64,000 nucleotides of DNA from Pseudomicrostroma phylloplanum (GCA_039545275.1 BCHS01000011.1:248001-312000), one strand, 5' to 3'; counted from the stretch's first letter, positions 11,885 through 22,567 are shown. Numbers and translations are program-made. Notes: generated by a model from the letters alone, not told the origin.

Positions 11885-13315
11885 CTACAAATTCTCATCC
11901 GCGTCCATTCCAGACTCCATCTGTGTGTGTGTGCTGATCAAGGTTGTGGGCAAGCGCATCAGCTGTCGTGCGCAACAACATGACGTTGGATGGACATTGG
12001 ACTTGCAGTACTCACCTCAAGAGGGATCTCCAAGCTGGCCAAGCCCTCGCAGACCGCCTTGCCCGCCCAGTCTTCGAGCAGATGAACCTCTTCGGGGGTG
12101 ATGAAGGCAGAGGTGTGACGATTGGCGAAGCTAACGAAGAAGATCAATCGAAGGAAGGAGACGTCGGTCAGTCTGACTGTTCCATTGTCTGTCTCTGACG
12201 TTCGTAGCCGACTCACATCATCTGTACAGCGCCTGTCCTGATCCTCCTCGGGTTCCCCATCGTCTGCGCCTCCTCTTCTCCTGCTGCGGCTGACGACTCG
12301 CCTGTCCAACTAGCAGAGGCGAGGTTGGCCGAGAGGGCAAGATGGTTGAGCACAAACGTCTCCATCTCGAGGGTGCTGATGGCGTGTCTCTCCCGCAATA
12401 CGTCGACCAGGTTGGTGTTGGCGTCGAGAAAGTCGAGGGAGCTGCGACCTTGCGAGGAGTAGAAGCTGCGATGGGGTGGTTGTGAATGAGTACGGTAGTC
12501 TTGTGACTAGCTCGTGGTCCTCGCTCACCTGTCTGTCGACCCATTCACCACCTCTCCCACACTGCTCGGGGCCACACCCCCAAAGAGCGCCTTTGCCGCC
12601 TCGGGCGTCGACGCCTGAAGAGCCCGCAGGAGCGAGTCGTGAATGTCCCGATCGCAGTCCAGTGGCCGTGTGACCTTGTAGGGCTCAATGGCTCCCGCTG
12701 CTCGCTCCTCGGCGGTGGTGAGTGGGTGGAAGTAGTCGTAGTCACGGGTGATGCCGTAGGAGGTGAGGGGGACGACGACGCTGCCGATCGGGATCGAGGC
12801 GTCTATCGAACCGCACTGTGAACCGACCGGAGAGAGCAGGGGTGGTGGTCAGCGAAGAGCTGGCGCCCTGAGGGCAGGCGCGATTTGTATGCTAGTGTTA
12901 CTCGCCGATCCTACGCGTACGACGATCATCTCGCCCTCTACGACTGCTCTGCATTCGCGCATGAAAAAGTCGATTACGGAGAAACCCATGCCTACTGATA
13001 CGACTGTGATGGGCGCTCCCTTGAATGTGCCCGTGAGGGTAAGCTACAAGCAGACAGATTTCACGACGAGTGTCAGACGAAAGCTGCGTATACTCAGTGT
13101 GGGTAGGAGGTCCAGAGGCGACTCACGAAGGACCTCTGGCTCAGGAACTCAAAGGTGGCCGCTCCGCCATCAAAGTGGGCTGCTATCCTGCGTGCGCGAA
13201 GCTGGTCTCCCACAGTGATGATGCGGTTGGCCACCTGCCCCGGCCGAGTGCCGACGTGGTAGGTGGCTCCTGTGGCATCCCTCGGGAAGTTTGCATCGAA
13301 GAGAACCTGCTTCAT
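11885..13315 (-). CDS. Uridine phosphorylase-like nucleoside phosphorylase
   Basis: Six exons: 13315-13127, 13043-12906, 12815-12529, 12465-12217, 12130-12016, 11962-11885 (351 aa). PNP_UDP family features: ANFPRDATGATYHVG, VANRIITVGDQLRARRIA, FKGAPITVVSVGMGFSVIDF, phosphate/ribose-site RVGSCGSID, and the late motif ISTLEMETF with the catalytic-site METxx glutamate. It should cleave uridine (or a related nucleoside) with phosphate to base and ribose-1-phosphate in pyrimidine salvage or catabolism. The intron 12816-12905 starts with GC, not GT; splicing there is needed to join VGS to CGSID. An in-frame extension to an ATG at 13507 exists but would leave 21 bases to ureD, so the 13315 start is preferred. 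The last intron and the C-terminus are less certain. Confidence 0.85.
12816..12905 (-). other. GC-AG intron in the uridine phosphorylase-like gene
   Basis: Minus-strand donor reads TCG then GCGAGTAAC; the acceptor is GGTTCACAG before TGCGGT. The 90-nt removal joins ...RVGS to CGSID..., a conserved junction of the family. No GT donor nearby preserves both motif halves and frame. The donor differs from this genome's usual GTGAGT only by T to C at position +2. Confidence 0.75.
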
Positions 13316-13528
13316 TACTCCTACGAGGCAGGAGTGGCAAGGAAGATCGTTGGTATCTCTCTCGAGCACGGAAGTGGGGGAAGTGCGTTGCCCTGTGCGG
13401 GGCGGGGCGTGCATCCGAGGCGACTCTTCTTCCGATGCCGATTGGCAGATGCAGGGACTCACCCCTCCTCGTTCTCCCCCCACGTTCCCCTCATCGGATC
13501 CGATCATTACATCCTCTCCTCCTTGGAC

Positions 13529-14936
13529 ATGGCCAGCGCCGCGGCAGGTTAGTCAGAAGAAGCACCCAAGCATTCCTCCGCAAAAGGGCACCCAGAAGTG
13601 ACCACTTACCTTGCTATCTCTCCCCCCCCCTTCCCTTGTCTCCTTTCTCACAGGCCCTTCCCGCAACCAGTCCTTCAAGGGCAGCGGCCTCGCCATCCTT
13701 CGCAGTCATCCCGGTCCCGCCCAAACCCTCGGCTGCACCTTTACTCACCTCCACTTCTCCTTTCCACTCAAGCTCATCCATCCTCGCACTTCGGGAAAGG
13801 ATGCAGCTCTGCTTCTCGCAAAGGCAGCTGCAGCCAAACGGCGGATAGGGAATGGCAATAGTGATGGTGAGGGTGATGGTGATGCGATTGAGCCAAAGGC
13901 GATCGCTGTCCTCTACATTGTGGGCTATGGAGGTGGCTTGGTCAGTGGAGACGATGTCGAGCTGGACGTCGATGTCGGGGAGCGGTGTACCCTGCTTCTC
14001 CTCACACAAGGCAGTACAAAGGTCTTCAAGATGAGAGCGACACCCCCATCATCAAACGGGCCATCCTCGTCCATACCACCTTCCAATGGCAGCCCATCGA
14101 GGGCTCAGCTCGAGGCGCCTGATCGCCCCATCACCCGGCAATATACCCGCTTCCTCATCCGGCCCCATTCTACCCTGGTCCTCCTGCCAGACCCAGTGAC
14201 CTGCTACGCCTCCTCCCGGTACGCCCAAGCGCAACGCTTCGACGTGCAGTGCGCCCGCACTTCTTCCCTAGTACTCCTCGACTGGTTTACACCAGGTCGT
14301 CAACATCTTCTCCGGAGCAGCGGCGACTCTACCAGCGGGACACAAAGCGAAGCATGGCGTTTCCAGTCGTACCGGTCGCGGAACGAGGTAAGGGTAGAGG
14401 GACAAGTGGTGATACGAGATGTGCTCCTCCTTGAGCAGGACGAGACACAGTGTACCCTTGCAGGAGAAGGGACGACGACGGATCTCGGGAGACGGAACCA
14501 TCCTTACTCGTGCTACGCCAATCTCTTCCTGCTGGGACCAGACGTACAGCCCCTTGTCGCTCGGCTCAACGATGAGTTTCAGTCGATTCAGCAGCGAGTG
14601 GTCCCCTCGAGCCACAGAGGCGGGGGAGCCTTCAGGAACAGCACCGCAAACGGAAACGGAGCCGGCGCCAGCGCGACGTCGCCACAGGCCATCCTCTGGA
14701 GCTTGACTATCCTAAACGAGGACAGCGGAAGCAGGGATCAAGCCCAGATCCCCTCCTCTTCGGCAGGTAGCAGCGCCAGCGCCAGCTCCAGCTCAAAGCA
14801 GGCGAAAGGAGGCAGGCAGGCCGTGGTGAGAATCGCAGGTCTGGACACCGAAGGGGTGCGCAACTGGCTCAAGCAGAGATTGACCCCACTCGAGGGCGTG
14901 GTGGGTCAAGACTTGTACAAGCAGGCAATGTGGTAG
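13529..14936 (+). CDS. ureD: Urease accessory protein UreD
   Basis: Predicted 433 aa. Exon 1 (13529-13547) is only 19 nt and codes for MASAAA plus one base; intron 13548-13653 (GTTAGT...TCACAG); exon 2 13654-14936. Family motifs: GPSRNQSFKGSGLAIL, VLYIVGYGGGLVSGDDVELD, LLLTQGSTKVFK, YTRFLIRPHSTLVLLPDPVT and SLVLLDWFTPGR. UreD forms the scaffold with UreF and UreG that inserts nickel into apo-urease in the cytosol, enabling urea use as nitrogen source. Two serine-rich insertions (near 14040 and 14750) lengthen it relative to bacterial UreD. It is head-to-head with the uridine phosphorylase gene, which may be functional since uracil catabolism in fungi can release urea. Confidence 0.92.
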
Positions 14937-15265
14937 CCAAACAGAAAACTCCCAGAAAGGACAAGCCAAACCAAGACAGTCAGCCAGCCAGCCAGACTGC
15001 GTGCAAGATCAAAGGAATGCGATGATGCAATTCAGGGTTGCTGCGTCGATTCTGGTTACTGGGTACAAATACAAATAGTATGGCATCGGGAACACGAGTA
15101 GGGGCGGGCTGAGGTCCGTCCGCTCCGAAGACCCCTCTTGTCGAGGAGAGGAACAACCAAAGCCAGACCGGCAGCTACCGACCCGTGTCCGAGGAGGAGG
15201 AGGTTGTGGAATGGTATCTTGGGGAGAGAGAGGAAGGGAGGGCGGGGACGTGCGTCGGAACTCTG
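14937..15265. other. Convergent intergenic region ureD / PP4
   Basis: 329 bases between two stop codons, expected to hold both 3' UTRs. A CAGC-rich run (agccagccagccag, about 14981-14994) is visible. No gene was seen. Confidence 0.5.
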
Positions 15266-16575
15266 CTACAGGAAATACTCCGGTGCTCTGCATAGAGGGA
15301 AGATCAGAGGGAAGCAAGTCATCGTCATCAGCAAACGCCTTCAGGCGGGGATCCTCTCATCAAGAGGGGATGCTACTCACGGTCTCTTGGCCGGCACGCC
15401 ATTCACCTCCTGAGGAGCCGCCTCAAACACGCCAAAGCTCCTATTGCCCGCTTCGTCCACCTTCATCACCGAGGCCACATTTCCGCAGCGGTAGCAATAG
15501 TTGGGAGCGGACCAGACGGTCACAATGGTATCCTCAAACATGACCTTGTACCCTTCGAGGACCAGCTGGTGCGCCCGGGCTATCAGGTCTAGGTCATTGT
15601 TGTGCGTAAAAGTCTGCGTCACGTCTTTACCAAAGAGGAAGCCGGCGCCGCGAGGGGACATGCCCCAGCCTGTGATGTCGTCTGGATCGCTCCAGAGGAG
15701 ATCACACATGGCTCCATCGTGCGGCACTTCTTGTTTCCGGTCAATGGCTCGAATCTAAGGGCCGGCGATGGGGAGGGAAGAAAGAGGGAGGGATCAGGGT
15801 CTGTCAAACGGGAAAGGCTGTTGGAGCTGAGAAGCCAGCTTTCTCCAACTCACCTGATCCACAGTCGAGACGCCCGGACTTAAGCCTCCATGTACCGCCA
15901 ATATCCTCCCATCCACCACGGCAGCCAAGGCCAGGTAATCAAACACCTCGCAGCAGTATCTCCACACGTTTCCATTCCCGTACTTGCGCATACACTCGTC
16001 GTAGAAGCCATACACCTGTGTGATCTGCCGCGATTCGTGGTTGCCCCGGATCAAGGTGATGCGGTCTGGATAGCGGACCTTGAGGAGGAGGAGCAAAAGG
16101 AAGGTCTCGACGCTGTAGAAGCCACGATCCACAAAATCGCCTGGGGTGGATGGAAAGGGAGGAGGTGCGGATGGAGGATTGATGAGGAGACTTAGTACAG
16201 TGGTCACCACGAGCCTAGGCTCCGTAAGGCCGGAGGTCACATGTCGCTCGAGGAGCTGCAAGGCAGACAAACCCGGACGGCCTACGTAGCCGTAGCTCCT
16301 CTCTGTGCTCCCTTGGCCACCATCATGCACCACTACTCACCCATGAAGAGGTAGTTCGTCTCCGGACATCTTCCCCCCACTTCAAACAGCTGCAACAGAT
16401 CCCAAAACTGGCCATGGATATCCCCGCAGATGGTCACTGGCGCATCCACATGTTGTACATTGGACTCCTCTACGAGAATCTCGCGCGCCTTGAGGCAGAG
16501 GGAGCGCACTTGTGATTCGGAGAGGGGCTCGCAACGCTGTAATTGAGCCAGCTGGAGATCCAGTGGGGAAGGCAT
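15266..16575 (-). CDS. PPH3: Serine/threonine phosphatase PP4 catalytic subunit
   Basis: Predicted 305 aa, close to the usual 307, from exons 16575-16341, 16140-15854, 15754-15381 and a 22-nt last exon 15287-15266. PPP motifs are intact: [12 protein letters not shown] (metal ligands), [58 protein letters not shown] and [13 protein letters not shown]. The ending PEYFL matches the methylated YFL/DYFL tail of PP2A-like enzymes and proves the last small exon. [15 protein letters not shown] and the overall match favour PP4 over PP2A and PP6. PP4 reverses checkpoint phosphorylation (H2AX, Rad53 class substrates). It is head-to-head with SAP18. Confidence 0.96.
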
Positions 16576-17310
16576 CGAGGAGGATGCGCAGGGGGGAGGG
16601 GGAGGGGATGGGGGAGGTCTGAGAGGCTAAGGGTGGAAGAGGAGGGGCTCTGGAGGACCAGGCCGGGAGCCAAATCGAAGGCTACCAGAGGGGACTTGCT
16701 GTTTCTGGCTAGGCTTATGAGAGAGAGAGAGGCCGTCAGCCGAGGAGAGCCTGGAGGTGGATGGTGGTGGTAGTTGTGGTCGTCGTCGTGGAGGTCAGGC
16801 GGATGTTGCGGGAGAGGCTTGGCCGTGTGTCTCGAATCTGGCTCAGCAGCAGAGTGGAAGGGTATGAGCTTAGGAGAGATGAGTAGTAGCTGCTACGAGT
16901 TTCGTCTTCTCTTGCGTCTGCAGTGGAGAGTGTGTGTGATGGAAGAATGGATACGAGCGTTACTGGGGGAGAAGGGATCTACTCGTCGGCGTATTCTCTA
17001 GTTTGAGCGGTGGGTGCGTCTGGAGTTTCGTCGGAAAGAGGAACTCTGATTCAGGAAATTTCGGATCGAGGCGACACACACACACACTTGCGCAACCCCG
17101 GAGCGGAGAGAGATTGGCGGCGGAAGGCCAGGCAGACGGACGGACGGAAGAGCGGAAGCAGGCACGCGCACGGCAGGCAGACAGACAGACATCAGGTCCA
17201 AAGTCGGGAGGCCCAAGCATAGACACCACAGGAAGAAGTAGATCAAGGGAAGAGGGCGCATAGAGACATCTCACCTCATCCTTATCGTTCATCCACACAC
17301 TCGCACATCC
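16576..17310. promoter_or_regulatory. Divergent promoter region PP4 / SAP18
   Basis: 735 bases between start codons. A (CA)n tract lies at 17074-17087, and an AAATTTC element occurs at about 17056-17062, 250 bases upstream of SAP18. The part near PP4 is GGAGG-rich. Open frames here are shadows without family features. Confidence 0.5.
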
Positions 17311-18358
17311 ATGACTGCCGATTCCACTCAAGCATACAATTCCGCTCGGCCGCCCTCGCCGGGTGACGATGCATCGCCCTTCCTGCTACGAGTCTACGTC
17401 ACCGTGAGTCTTCAGAGCCGACTGAGCAGTAGCAGCTATCCAACCCAGTGAAGTGACCCAGCATCTGAATCACCTCGTCGCCTCTTCTCTTGCCTTGCAT
17501 CCTCCACCGCCCTTTGGATAGAGACGACCTCACTGGCGACATCTCTCCGATTTCGAGCATACCCGCAGAACAGCCCACGATGAATACAAGCTGTACGTCT
17601 GGTGAGTATCCGCGAAGGACTGGCCCAAGTCTCACAACCGCATCTCTCCTGCGCTCTACCCTCTATCCCTGTCTTACTCACATCGTCTCCTCTCCCTCTT
17701 TCCCTCCCTCCCTCCCTCCCTCAGGCGCTCAACAACTCTCCGCACACTAGCGCACCTCCTCCACTCCGCCCAGCCCAACCTCTCTCTCGCCCACACTCCC
17801 CACGCCTTCCGTCTAGTCTACTACAACTCACATCGCTCCCTCTGGTGCTCCCGCGATCTAGGGCGAGACGTGAGACGAGTGGGCACACAGGACCTGCTGG
17901 AGAAGATGGGGAGCGAGGAGGCGAGGGAACTACTAGGTCCCAGTCTCGGACTAGGAGCAGGGGTGGGAAAGGGGCAGGGGTCAGAAGAGAAGGGGAGCAA
18001 GGATGGGAGCCTCAAGTTGGGAGAATGTGGGATTGTCGATGGAGACATCATCGAGTGTCTCATCTCCCCTGCTGCGCCTGGCTTGGGAGGAGGATTCAAT
18101 ACTGGAACTGGAGCTGGAGCTGGACATACACACGCACCACCGCGGCTGGCTGCTGGTCCTGTACCACGAGGTGGGCCGGGATATCAGGGCTTTGCAGATC
18201 GGGGTGCAGCAGTAGGAGGAGGAGGACCTCGTAGGAGAGAGGTGAGCGGAGGGGCAGATGGGTATGCACACCCTTACGCAAGGGACAGGAGAGGGAGCGA
18301 TTCCCACTCGAGGGACTTTGGAAGGAATGGCGAAGCGCCGCGGAGGCATGGCTGGTGA
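17311..18358 (+). CDS. SAP18: SAP18-like protein (Sin3-associated / ASAP complex)
   Basis: Predicted 268 aa from exons 17311-17403, 17522-17601 and 17725-18358, introns GT-AG. The SAP18 ubiquitin-like fold is seen as DASPFLLRVYVT, HWRHLSDFEHTR, EYKLYVWRSTTLRTLAHLL, HAFRLVYYNSHRS, then GECGIVDGDIIECLI. This corresponds to human CPLLLRVFTT...LQIYTWMDATLKEL...IGDYLDIAI. SAP18 links Sin3 histone deacetylase and the exon-junction-associated ASAP/PSAP complexes. A Gly-rich insertion (LGLGAGVGKGQGSEEKGS) sits before the last strands, and the 90-residue C-terminal tail is G/R-rich and probably disordered. The acceptor of intron 2 is preceded by a perfect CCCT repeat. Confidence 0.88.
17701..17721 (+). 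repeat. (TCCC)5 polypyrimidine tract at SAP18 intron 2 acceptor
   Basis: Five consecutive TCCC units directly precede the CAG acceptor at 17722-17724. The complementary strand has five GGG runs with single-A loops, a strong G-quadruplex-forming arrangement exactly at a splice site. Confidence 0.85.
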
Positions 18359-18654
18359 AGGGGGAACGGGGGCTCCCCAAGAAGAAGCTCTACTACTCGC
18401 TCCTGTCGCTCGATTCTGATGTATACCCAGATCTCTCATGTCAATTTGCTCTCCACTTGTAATCAGTAGCACATCATCCTCATCAAATCAGGCTGGGCGC
18501 CGCTCACAGCTTCCGAGCTCCACATGCAGTATATACTTGTAGCATTGCCAGACACGAATCGAATAGCAATTTGGGCAGAGGTGGAATGCACTCCCACGTC
18601 ATCTCTCGCGTTACTGACGAATTTGCAACAAGAGCTCCACTCCCATTCTTCCTC

Positions 18655-19682
18655 TCATGCGTCTCGGAAGCGCAGGATGAAGTTGACCAGGACGGCAATG
18701 AGGAGCAAGATGGAGAGGAGCGTGGGACCTGTAGTGGGAGAAAGAAGAGGAGGAAGATGTCAGTACAGTCCTCTGGCTATCTATTTCTTGGCTCTGCCTA
18801 GCCCTTTCTTCGTAGCCACTACAGGCTCTCGTTTGACACTCACCCAGGCGGTCGTCGTATGGTCCCGAGCCACGATTCCTGATGGCAGCTGCACGCCAGT
18901 GGTACGTTGCCAGAGCGTACACCATGACAGCCATAGCTGCGAGGAAGAGGAGCGAGATCAAAAAGGGCACAAACAGGTCAGGACCAACTGCATGGCTTTA
19001 CTAGCCAACCTCAAGGGATGAAAGAGCAGAGCGAACCGTGTCCGCTCGCTCCCTTCATCTCTCTCCCTGCTCCGCTACCCTCACTCACCTACAAAGCTGA
19101 ACATGGCAGCACTGATCCTTCCTACATTGTCACCAAAGTTGAGCAAACCGGCAGCCAAGGCCGAGAGGGTGACTGTGAAGTTGAGCCAGGAGAGGACTGG
19201 GCGAGAGAGGGAGGGGAATGAGACAAGAGGAGTCAGCTGGAGGGTTCGCTCTTGGGGAGGGCCTATTGGGGCCCTTCCTGCCACGAATTCTTGGTCTGAG
19301 CGAGAGTATGGTGAGCCCTAGTCTCGACGAAGTTGTCTAGGGCAGCGAGCTTGTCCAGAGACCTCCTGACTTGGCCTGACCCTCTGAATCCGCAACCGCT
19401 CACTGGTCGGCATAAACACTAGCCTTCGTGAACGTCTGGATACTGCGTTACGCCATTTCATTTGCCTTTCCCATCTTCTAGACCACCTGCCCTCTGACCA
19501 GCCACTCTCTCCTTGTCCTTCTCTACCCTTGCCAGCTCTCCTGCCATCCCAATCTACTCTGATGCCGAGCCCGACTAGTACTCACAAGTCCTCTCATTGG
19601 CAAAGAAGACCTTTGGCTCCACCCTCACAGGCAGTGCGATCCTCTTCCCCGCGGTTCGTTGCAGCAGTGGTTGAGTAGACAT
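18655..19682 (-). CDS. VTC1: Vacuolar transporter chaperone subunit VTC1
   Basis: Predicted 140 aa from exons 19682-19586, 19196-19089, 18987-18844 and 18728-18655. The small hydrophobic DUF202/VTC protein begins [20 protein letters not shown], the diagnostic VTC motif, then [18 protein letters not shown] (TM1), [20 protein letters not shown] (TM2), [19 protein letters not shown] and [19 protein letters not shown] (TM3). Vtc1 is the membrane core of the polyphosphate polymerase complex in vacuole/acidocalcisome membranes and supports vacuolar fusion and V-ATPase stability. Its length fits the family (about 130 aa). Intron 1 (19197-19585) is 389 nt, about four times the local average. Confidence 0.94.
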
Positions 19683-20671
19683 GGTAGGGTCTTATAGCAG
19701 TAGTAGGGAGCGAGGAGGGGGGCCAGGGGTAGGATTCTAGTCGGTCGTGCTAGGCGCTTGTGCTCGGCTGAGTGGGCAGGATACGAAGACACGAGGAGGA
19801 GGGGGTGGAGTACGTCTGAATGCAGATCTGGCGGGCGTGCGTTCGGGATGCTAGGTAAGATGTGAGGATGGAAAGGACACCGACGAGCGAGTAGCGAGTG
19901 AGGAGCAAGTCAGCTGAATGAATGAGTGAATGAATGAATGGTCGGAGATGAACGCAGTCGATCGAATTAAAGTGGGCCTTTCCACCTTGGCCCCCTTTGC
20001 CCTGCCCGTGGGTCACTTTTGGTAGCCTCCGTCCCACAGACAGGGGGGCAGAGTCGGGCAGAGCGGGAGGAGGCCGGGCGGATGCAGACTCAGGCGGGCA
20101 GGCGATCAGACGATCCCCTTCTCACACAGCCAGGCAGCACAAGCACAAACCAGAGCGGGCGGGACCTGAAAGACCTCGACGGGCGCAACGAAGCGAACGT
20201 GCGCCGACAGACAGCTCTGGGTGGGCACTGGGACGTTCCCCCCTTTGCTCCCTTTCCCCCCGACACGACACGGCACGGCTTTCGCTTAACTCCCGCTCCC
20301 CCTTCGTTGGTTCAACAGGCGACGCTCAGCCATGTGTACGGCAAATGGATGTGCGATCGATTATGCGGGAGGAGAGAGTAATGCAAGACAACACAAGACG
20401 AGACGACTATAAAAATATTGGTACAAGGGAATGGTAGCTAGGTGCCTCTCAAGAATGCGATGACGGGGTCCACGGGAAAAATGATGACGAGGCGATGACG
20501 ACGAGAGAGAGAAAGAGAGAGGGAAGCTGGGCTAGGTGTCTGCTAGTGACGAGGAGAATTGTGCTAGATGGGCGACTCGAATCGACGCCCGTATGCTGGA
20601 TGTTGTGAAATTGGGGATTCACCGGTCGCGTCGGTGAGACTTGCCGTGTCCTTGTGCTTGGCGGCTTATGT
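19683..20671. other. Intergenic region upstream of VTC1
   Basis: About 1 kb between the VTC1 start and the stop of the orphan gene at 20672, both on the minus strand, so it holds the VTC1 promoter and the orphan's 3' UTR. It contains a GAAT repeat at about 19916-19940 and a guanine-rich stretch (20043-20080). No CACGTG (Pho4-type) site was noticed. No gene is supported. Confidence 0.5.
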
Positions 20672-22567
20672 CTACCATTGCTGGTCTTGCCATCGACCGT
20701 ACTGATTGTCTGGGGAGGCTTGGTACGGAGTTGGTGCGCCGTATTGCTGTCGCTGGACAAAAGTCTTGGAATGCCTCTGCCGATCTGCCAGCTGCAAACA
20801 TTCATTGTTGGGGCCAGAGGTCGACAGCTGGGCGGGCACACCGACAGGAGGCCCGCGAGGTCGTTGCTGAGCAAAAGCTTGGTGGCCAATGCTCCTTCCG
20901 TACTCCTGACGCCCGTCAAAGTGCGAGGTCCTGGCAGCCTGCTCGTACGACATTGGTACGGGAATCGGGACCTGAGCCGCAGGTGCCGTTGGAGGCGATG
21001 GTCTGCCATAAGCGGGAGAGGACAGGTAAAGTGACCTGCGAGGATCTCGAGAGCTTGCTGCTTTAAGGCCGGTCTGCTGCTGTGCAAATTTACCGGGCAA
21101 CGTCACCTCTGTAGTCGAAGGAGCGTGGCCGGCAGCAAAAGAGTAGGCAGGACGCCAAGTGTTCCTCGTCGTCTCCTGAAGTGTGGGCATGAGAGGTGCC
21201 GCGTTGCTCTGCTTGTTTGCCAACATCTGCGTCGTCAGTTGCTCCAGGGCTCTCAAAGTCTCGACTTTGTCCAGAGCCTCTCGTGCAGTCGCGAGGGGCG
21301 CGCTATGCTCTGGGGCCCCATAGGGGACCGGTGCCGACCAAGGAGAGTAGGGACGCGCGCCAGAGCGGGTCTCTGTGATCGGGGTATAAGGAGCTCCAGT
21401 GGAAGTAGAGCTCGCGCTGCCAGTCCTCTGCATAGCATTGCAGACGCCGTCAGCACCTGCTCTCCTGAGACGATCGGTGCGCCCATTGTCGCTGTCGGCA
21501 CGATCTTCGTACGAGCTTGAGCTCGAGCTGTCTCCGCCACTACTGCCACGAGTGACAGCGGGCGAGCGAGGTGCAGGTACCGTTTGCCAGTTGGCGGCCC
21601 TAGGCAGGGAGGCGCTTAGCCTGGTGCGGGGAGCGTCAGCATTCATGCTTGGTGAAGGTGACCATGATCGTGAAGGGTCTGCGAGGTGATGGAAGCCCTG
21701 CTGGGTGGCTGCTAGGGCCTCCCGCTCTTTACGCCTGGCTAATCGACGACGCTTCTCTTGGCTCATCCTAGCTTTGCCCCTCTTCTTGGGGAAGTCAGAT
21801 TCCGATTCCTTGTCTTGACTTTGAGTATCATCTCCTTGGGAAGGCGTCGAGGTGGAAGTGCCAAAGATACGCAGTTCCTCAAAGGAAGCAAAGAGGCCTG
21901 CCGCCCTGGGGAAAGGCAAAGCTGGCCTGTTGCAGCCCCAGATGTCATACACGCCAGCCGACGAAGGCGGAGTGAGACCGACAGTGACAGAATCATCGCT
22001 TGCTTCCTCCAATGGGGTCGAGGAGGAGGCATCACTGAAGTCGTCGGATTGAAGTACCCGCAGAGCCATTTCTGTAGCAACGGATGCCGCCTCGAACTCC
22101 GGATCCCAGTAGGGAATGGTATCCACTTTGAGAGACGCCGACGTTGAGAGCAAAGAGTTGGAAGCCTTCTCAGCGAACACGGACCATGGCCCTGCTTCGG
22201 ATCTCCAAAAGTGAGCGTCCGCTTTCGAGTGGCATGTCATGTCGTGTACAAAGGCCTGGGCACGAGTTTCGGCTTCTCGTGGGCTCGTAGTAGCGCCGAC
22301 AATGCACGAGGTTCTTGTTGACCGGTTTTGAGCCTGATCCGCACGTCGAGAGGCGGTACCATATCCGTAGGCTAAGCGGTCTGTAGACTGAGCATGAGGT
22401 ACAGCAGTCCTCGGTAGGTAAGCGCGACTTGGTGGCGATCGAATCACTGCCCAGGGTGGGCGCTGGTGTAGGGACGACCGATTAGAATCTGGGTAGGCAT
22501 GCGGGGAAGCGGCATCGATACCGGTGCCAGCGTGCTCGGCAAGTCTGTTGGGGAGTGTATCCAACAT
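20672..22567 (-). CDS. Orphan serine-rich protein with basic nuclear-localisation-like segment
   Basis: Single-exon frame of 631 aa from an ATG at 22567. I do not recognise the family. It is S/P/A/Q-rich and mostly low-complexity. Two less repetitive stretches stand out: KVDTIPYWDPEFEAASVATE with the following MALRVLQSDDFSDASS, and VYDIWGCNRPALPFPRAAGL followed by FASFEELRIFGT. These may be short conserved motifs. A strongly basic segment (KKRGKARMSQEKRRRLARRK) resembles a bipartite nuclear localisation signal. The C-terminus is Q/Y/P-rich. The same frame stays open for 36 codons upstream of the ATG to a TGA near 22676. Codon pattern and length support a real gene; a regulatory or RNA-related nuclear role is a guess only. 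Confidence 0.7.
   Translation of the reverse strand: MLDTLPNRLAEHAGTGIDAASPHAYPDSNRSSLHQRPPWAVIRSPPSRAYLPRTAVPHAQSTDRLAYGYGTASRRADQAQNRSTRTSCIVGATTSPREAETRAQAFVHDMTCHSKADAHFWRSEAGPWSVFAEKASNSLLSTSASLKVDTIPYWDPEFEAASVATEMALRVLQSDDFSDASSSTPLEEASDDSVTVGLTPPSSAGVYDIWGCNRPALPFPRAAGLFASFEELRIFGTSTSTPSQGDDTQSQDKESESDFPKKRGKARMSQEKRRRLARRKEREALAATQQGFHHLADPSRSWSPSPSMNADAPRTRLSASLPRAANWQTVPAPRSPAVTRGSSGGDSSSSSSYEDRADSDNGRTDRLRRAGADGVCNAMQRTGSASSTSTGAPYTPITETRSGARPYSPWSAPVPYGAPEHSAPLATAREALDKVETLRALEQLTTQMLANKQSNAAPLMPTLQETTRNTWRPAYSFAAGHAPSTTEVTLPGKFAQQQTGLKAASSRDPRRSLYLSSPAYGRPSPPTAPAAQVPIPVPMSYEQAARTSHFDGRQEYGRSIGHQAFAQQRPRGPPVGVPAQLSTSGPNNECLQLADRQRHSKTFVQRQQYGAPTPYQASPDNQYGRWQDQQW

Noticed and set aside
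13316..13507. Longer N-terminus for the uridine phosphorylase gene
   Set aside because: In frame, but the extra 64 residues are not family-like and would leave 21 bases to ureD; start at 13315 preferred.
19997..20437. Plus-strand frames upstream of VTC1
   Set aside because: G/R-rich translations without family features in a GC-rich intergenic region.
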